From Chitinophagaceae bacterium (GTDB lineage Bacteria > Bacteroidota > Bacteroidia > Chitinophagales > Chitinophagaceae), in the NCBI GenBank assembly GCA_025963615.1, contig JAOQAL010000408.1, forward strand, positions 1 through 7,276: 7,276 nucleotides of DNA. The letters are read 5' to 3'. The notes below the pieces were generated by a model. The model was not told the DNA's origin and did no database searches. It was given only the letters and a program-made list of their open reading frames with translations. Made by a program: the position numbers and the translations under genes. Below, in pieces: positions 5,411-7,276 of the stretch (position 1 is the stretch's first letter; every line of letters begins with the position of its first letter).

Positions 5411-6991
5411 TCATTTCCGCAATGGCTTACCTGCCCTGCCTTGCAGCGCGCTGGTGACTTTACATTGCTGGGTTTCACTGAATTTGGGGGCGACTACCTC
5501 TTTACCCCATATTTTATTGCCGGCATGTTTTGGGTTCTCCAGGTAATGTTTATTTCTTGCTTCGAAATAGAGATCGACGGCTTTTTTGCCAGCTTCGATA
5601 TTTTCATAGTCGCTGTTATGCATCACCGTCTTTGCCAGCCCGGCGAATACCGATTCGATCACATTCAAAAATTGGGTGCAGGTGGGCAGCGGCACGATCT
5701 TTACTTCAGGCGTGTGGTAGACATTCCGGTAGTCTTGATGGTTGATATCCTCGATATGATACAACAGGATCTTCGAACTATGCCAGCTTGCTGCGTCCCA
5801 GCACAGGTATAAGCATTCCTGGTCTTTATACTTTTCGACCAGCAGGTCGATCAGTTTAATGGTCTCGAAAGTATTTTTTTTTGGAGAATAAAAATGCGTT
5901 ACCTGGTTAGTAGCTAGTTCCAGTGCGGCGGAACAAATGATTACGCCTTTGCACTTTTGGTTCTGTGGAACGATGCTCGGCAATTCACTTACGTGTTTAA
6001 GTGTCGTGCCGCCTCTTAGCCGGATACCGACCGGCCCGTATTCATCGATAGAGAAAAACTTCTCTTTAGGGCCAAGGTGCTGCAGGATATGCTGAATTTT
6101 GCTTATTTTCTCTCTGAACTTGGGGTCCTGGCTGGTCAGCAGGTCCCGTGACTTTTGCCGTTTATAGCCCAGTTTTTTTAAGGCATCGCGTAATGACTGG
6201 TAACAGACCTTGGCATCATATACCCTATTGAATACTTCGGTTAATGCTATGATACTCCAGCTGGTACGATTCAGGCCATGTAGTTTGGGCGTCTCATGTA
6301 ATAGCTTCAACAGATTCTCCTGCCTCAGTTTGACCCTGGAGACAGCTTCTTTATTTCGCGCGAGCGGCTTACGGGTGAAACCGGCCAAGCCCTCCCTTTT
6401 AAAAGTGTCGAGCCAAGTGGGTATGGTCAGGCCGGTAGCCTCCGTTTTTAGCATGATCTGGCTTAAGCGCAAGCCGGCCAACGCTGCTTTCAACGAGGTC
6501 GCGATCTGCCAGCTCCGGTGAATGTTCGAATGCCGCCACCGGTTCAGTGTTAACAGGTCCGCCGGAGCGATGTAGGTCAATAAATTCTCTTGGGGTTTGA
6601 CCAAATCATTCGCGGCCGCCCATTGCTGAAATACCTCTTTGAAAGAGACGTAGGCATACCCGTCCGGGCAGATCTTCCTGTACCTGGTCCAAAGCGACTT
6701 AATCTGCGGGGGATAGGCGCCGGCTTGTTCGACCAATGCGGGTAACAGCGGGATCACCTGATCATATAAAGGCGTCGGCCGGCGATATTTCGCTTTGTGT
6801 ACAAAGAACGAATAATCGGTCAGTTTATCCGGATACTTTTCTTTGATCAAAGTGAACTCCTTTTGATACCTCCATATCATGGATCTCGACACCTTGAGTT
6901 CTTCGGCCAATTCCCTGGAATTGAACGTATTGGCAATGAATCGGTCACGGATGTTACTCACCTTCACTTTGTACCTGTTTGCTGGTCGCAT
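5411..6991 (-). CDS. IS630-family DDE transposase with extended N-terminus
   Basis: This 526-residue protein carries an IS630/Tc1-mariner catalytic core. HTH segments typical of IS630 lie at about 155-280 (NIHRSWQIATSLKAALAG, LKTEATGLTIPTWLDTFKRE, LHETPKLHGLNRTSW). The DDE residues appear to be Asp316 (FFSIDEYGP), Asp399 (LYLCWDAASWH) and Glu446 (FLNVIESVFAGL). The tail NPKHAGNKIWGKE is a signature of one IS630 subgroup. About 150 residues precede the usual IS630 start and hold another HTH (NSRELAEELKVSRSMIWRY, 24-42), which may help bind the transposon ends. The Asp399-Glu446 spacing (46 residues between) exceeds the usual 34 or so because of an insert near INHQDYRNVY. An in-frame TAA four codons upstream fixes the ATG as the first possible Met. 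The frame is intact. Base composition is richer in G+C than the ATPase and DUF2130 genes, suggesting separate origin. No terminal repeats were found. Confidence 0.85.
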   Translation of the reverse strand: MRPANRYKVKVSNIRDRFIANTFNSRELAEELKVSRSMIWRYQKEFTLIKEKYPDKLTDYSFFVHKAKYRRPTPLYDQVIPLLPALVEQAGAYPPQIKSLWTRYRKICPDGYAYVSFKEVFQQWAAANDLVKPQENLLTYIAPADLLTLNRWRHSNIHRSWQIATSLKAALAGLRLSQIMLKTEATGLTIPTWLDTFKREGLAGFTRKPLARNKEAVSRVKLRQENLLKLLHETPKLHGLNRTSWSIIALTEVFNRVYDAKVCYQSLRDALKKLGYKRQKSRDLLTSQDPKFREKISKIQHILQHLGPKEKFFSIDEYGPVGIRLRGGTTLKHVSELPSIVPQNQKCKGVIICSAALELATNQVTHFYSPKKNTFETIKLIDLLVEKYKDQECLYLCWDAASWHSSKILLYHIEDINHQDYRNVYHTPEVKIVPLPTCTQFLNVIESVFAGLAKTVMHNSDYENIEAGKKAVDLYFEARNKHYLENPKHAGNKIWGKEVVAPKFSETQQCKVTSALQGRAGKPLRK

Positions 6992-7010
6992 ACTGTCGGG
7001 TTATGCTCAT
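6954..7010 (-). CDS. Possible 18-codon leader ORF overlapping the transposase start
   Basis: On the minus strand GAGG (7018-7015) lies 4 bases before an ATG at 7010-7008 that opens a frame of 18 codons, MSITRQYATSKQVQSEGE, ending in TAA at 6956-6954. It overlaps the first 38 bases of the transposase gene in another frame. The transposase ATG itself has no nearby purine-rich site. This could be a leader peptide limiting or coupling transposase translation, but Bacteroidota use Shine-Dalgarno sites weakly, and an ORF this short arises easily by chance. Confidence 0.15.
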   Translation of the reverse strand: MSITRQYATSKQVQSEGE

Positions 7011-7100
7011 ATTACCTCAAACTCCACGCCACATTTACCAGGCTAAAGGCGTTCTGCTCATCGCCCCCCATTTATACTTAAATAAACCGTTGCCTAAAGC
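6992..7100. other. Gap between transposase and RteC-like gene, no IS end recognised
   Basis: These 109 bases hold the 5' flank of the transposase and the 3' flank of the RteC-like gene. I compared them by eye with the far flank near 5400-5480 and found no convincing terminal inverted repeat. No TAnnTTTG promoter was found on the minus strand either. A weak resemblance, TATAA near 7075 (minus strand) and at 5405-5409, is too short to count. Confidence 0.4.
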
Positions 7101-7276
7101 TTATAGCGCAATTTTATCATCGATCCAGCGCAATAACCCGTCTTTGAGCTTATTAAGAAATACAGGTATGTCTTTTTTACGGCGGGTGATATCGGTGAAT
7201 TTATGATAATATTCTTTTAAATCGACTTGAAAGGTGTATTCCCAGATGGTCACTAATTCAGAGATATCTACGTTGC
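7101..7276 (-). CDS. RteC-like protein, C-terminal end (partial)
   Basis: The minus-strand frame is open from the window edge to a TAA at 7103-7101, giving the last 57 residues of a protein. Its sequence runs ELVTIWEYTFQVDLKEYY, then FTDITRRKKDIPVFLNKLKDGLL. This resembles the C-terminal winged-helix part of RteC, where an F-x-V/I-x-L-x-x-YY segment precedes an R-x-RKK-x(3)-FL run. RteC in CTnDOT-type conjugative transposons activates excision genes after tetracycline-induced signalling; related genes also occur as orphans near mobile DNA in Bacteroidota. The start is outside the window, so completeness and the presence of partner genes cannot be judged. RteC assignment rests on a short segment and on recall of the family pattern. 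Confidence 0.6.
   Translation of the reverse strand, partial: NVDISELVTIWEYTFQVDLKEYYHKFTDITRRKKDIPVFLNKLKDGLLRWIDDKIAL

Noticed and set aside
5094..5414. 106-codon minus-strand frame opposite DUF3307
   Set aside because: Antisense to well-conserved DUF3307 motifs; no independent support.
5444..5453. Palindrome CAGCGCGCTG near the convergent stops as a bidirectional terminator
   Set aside because: It has no loop and no adjacent T run, and lies inside the transposase coding sequence.
5484..5496. Shared GGGGGCGA between this site and the minus strand near 7065-7075 as a terminal inverted repeat
   Set aside because: The left copy lies about 70 bases inside the transposase gene and similarity does not extend; probably chance.

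Overview
The window looks like accessory chromosomal DNA of a member of the Bacteroidota, probably a Sphingobacteriia-type organism such as Mucilaginibacter or Pedobacter. That placement is inferred from three things: promoter elements of the Bacteroidota type (TAnnTTTG), a gene tail resembling RteC (a regulator of Bacteroidetes conjugative transposons), and a SatD/DUF3307 gene pair. No rRNA, tRNA or CRISPR array was seen.

Layout: (1) 1-323, the 3' end of an unrecognised + strand gene. (2) 324-478, an intergenic stretch with a good Bacteroidota promoter. (3) 479-3969, a tight two-gene + strand operon. Its first gene encodes a 741-aa RloC/PrrC-like ATPase of the AAA_13 type, with Walker A, a CxxC zinc-hook-like motif, an ABC signature, Walker B, an H-loop and a C-terminal putative tRNase (HEPN-like) module. 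Its second gene encodes a 417-aa DUF2130 protein with a zinc-ribbon-like start, a long coiled coil and a D...ExK nuclease-like core. (4) 3971-4057, three imperfect 29-bp dyad repeats with a promoter element in the middle one. (5) 4060-5409, a coupled + strand pair: a SatD-family protein that shows the landmark residues of class III nucleotide cyclases plus a C-terminal HTH, and a polytopic DUF3307 membrane protein. (6) 5411-6991, a - strand IS630-family transposase of unusual length, convergent with DUF3307 and only one base away from it. (7) 6992-7100, a short gap without a recognisable IS end. (8) 7101-7276, the C-terminal end of an RteC-like gene on the - strand.

The ATPase and DUF2130 genes are best read as a candidate two-component defence operon: an ATP-gated sensor/toxin with a putative anticodon nuclease, and a coiled-coil putative DNA nuclease. 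The SatD and DUF3307 genes form a separately promoted unit. The cyclase-like features of SatD beside a membrane protein invite comparison with cyclase/membrane-effector (Pycsar-type) signalling, but this is a hypothesis, because SatD/DUF3307 may equally be a housekeeping stress unit. The transposase and RteC tail support a mobile or accessory setting.
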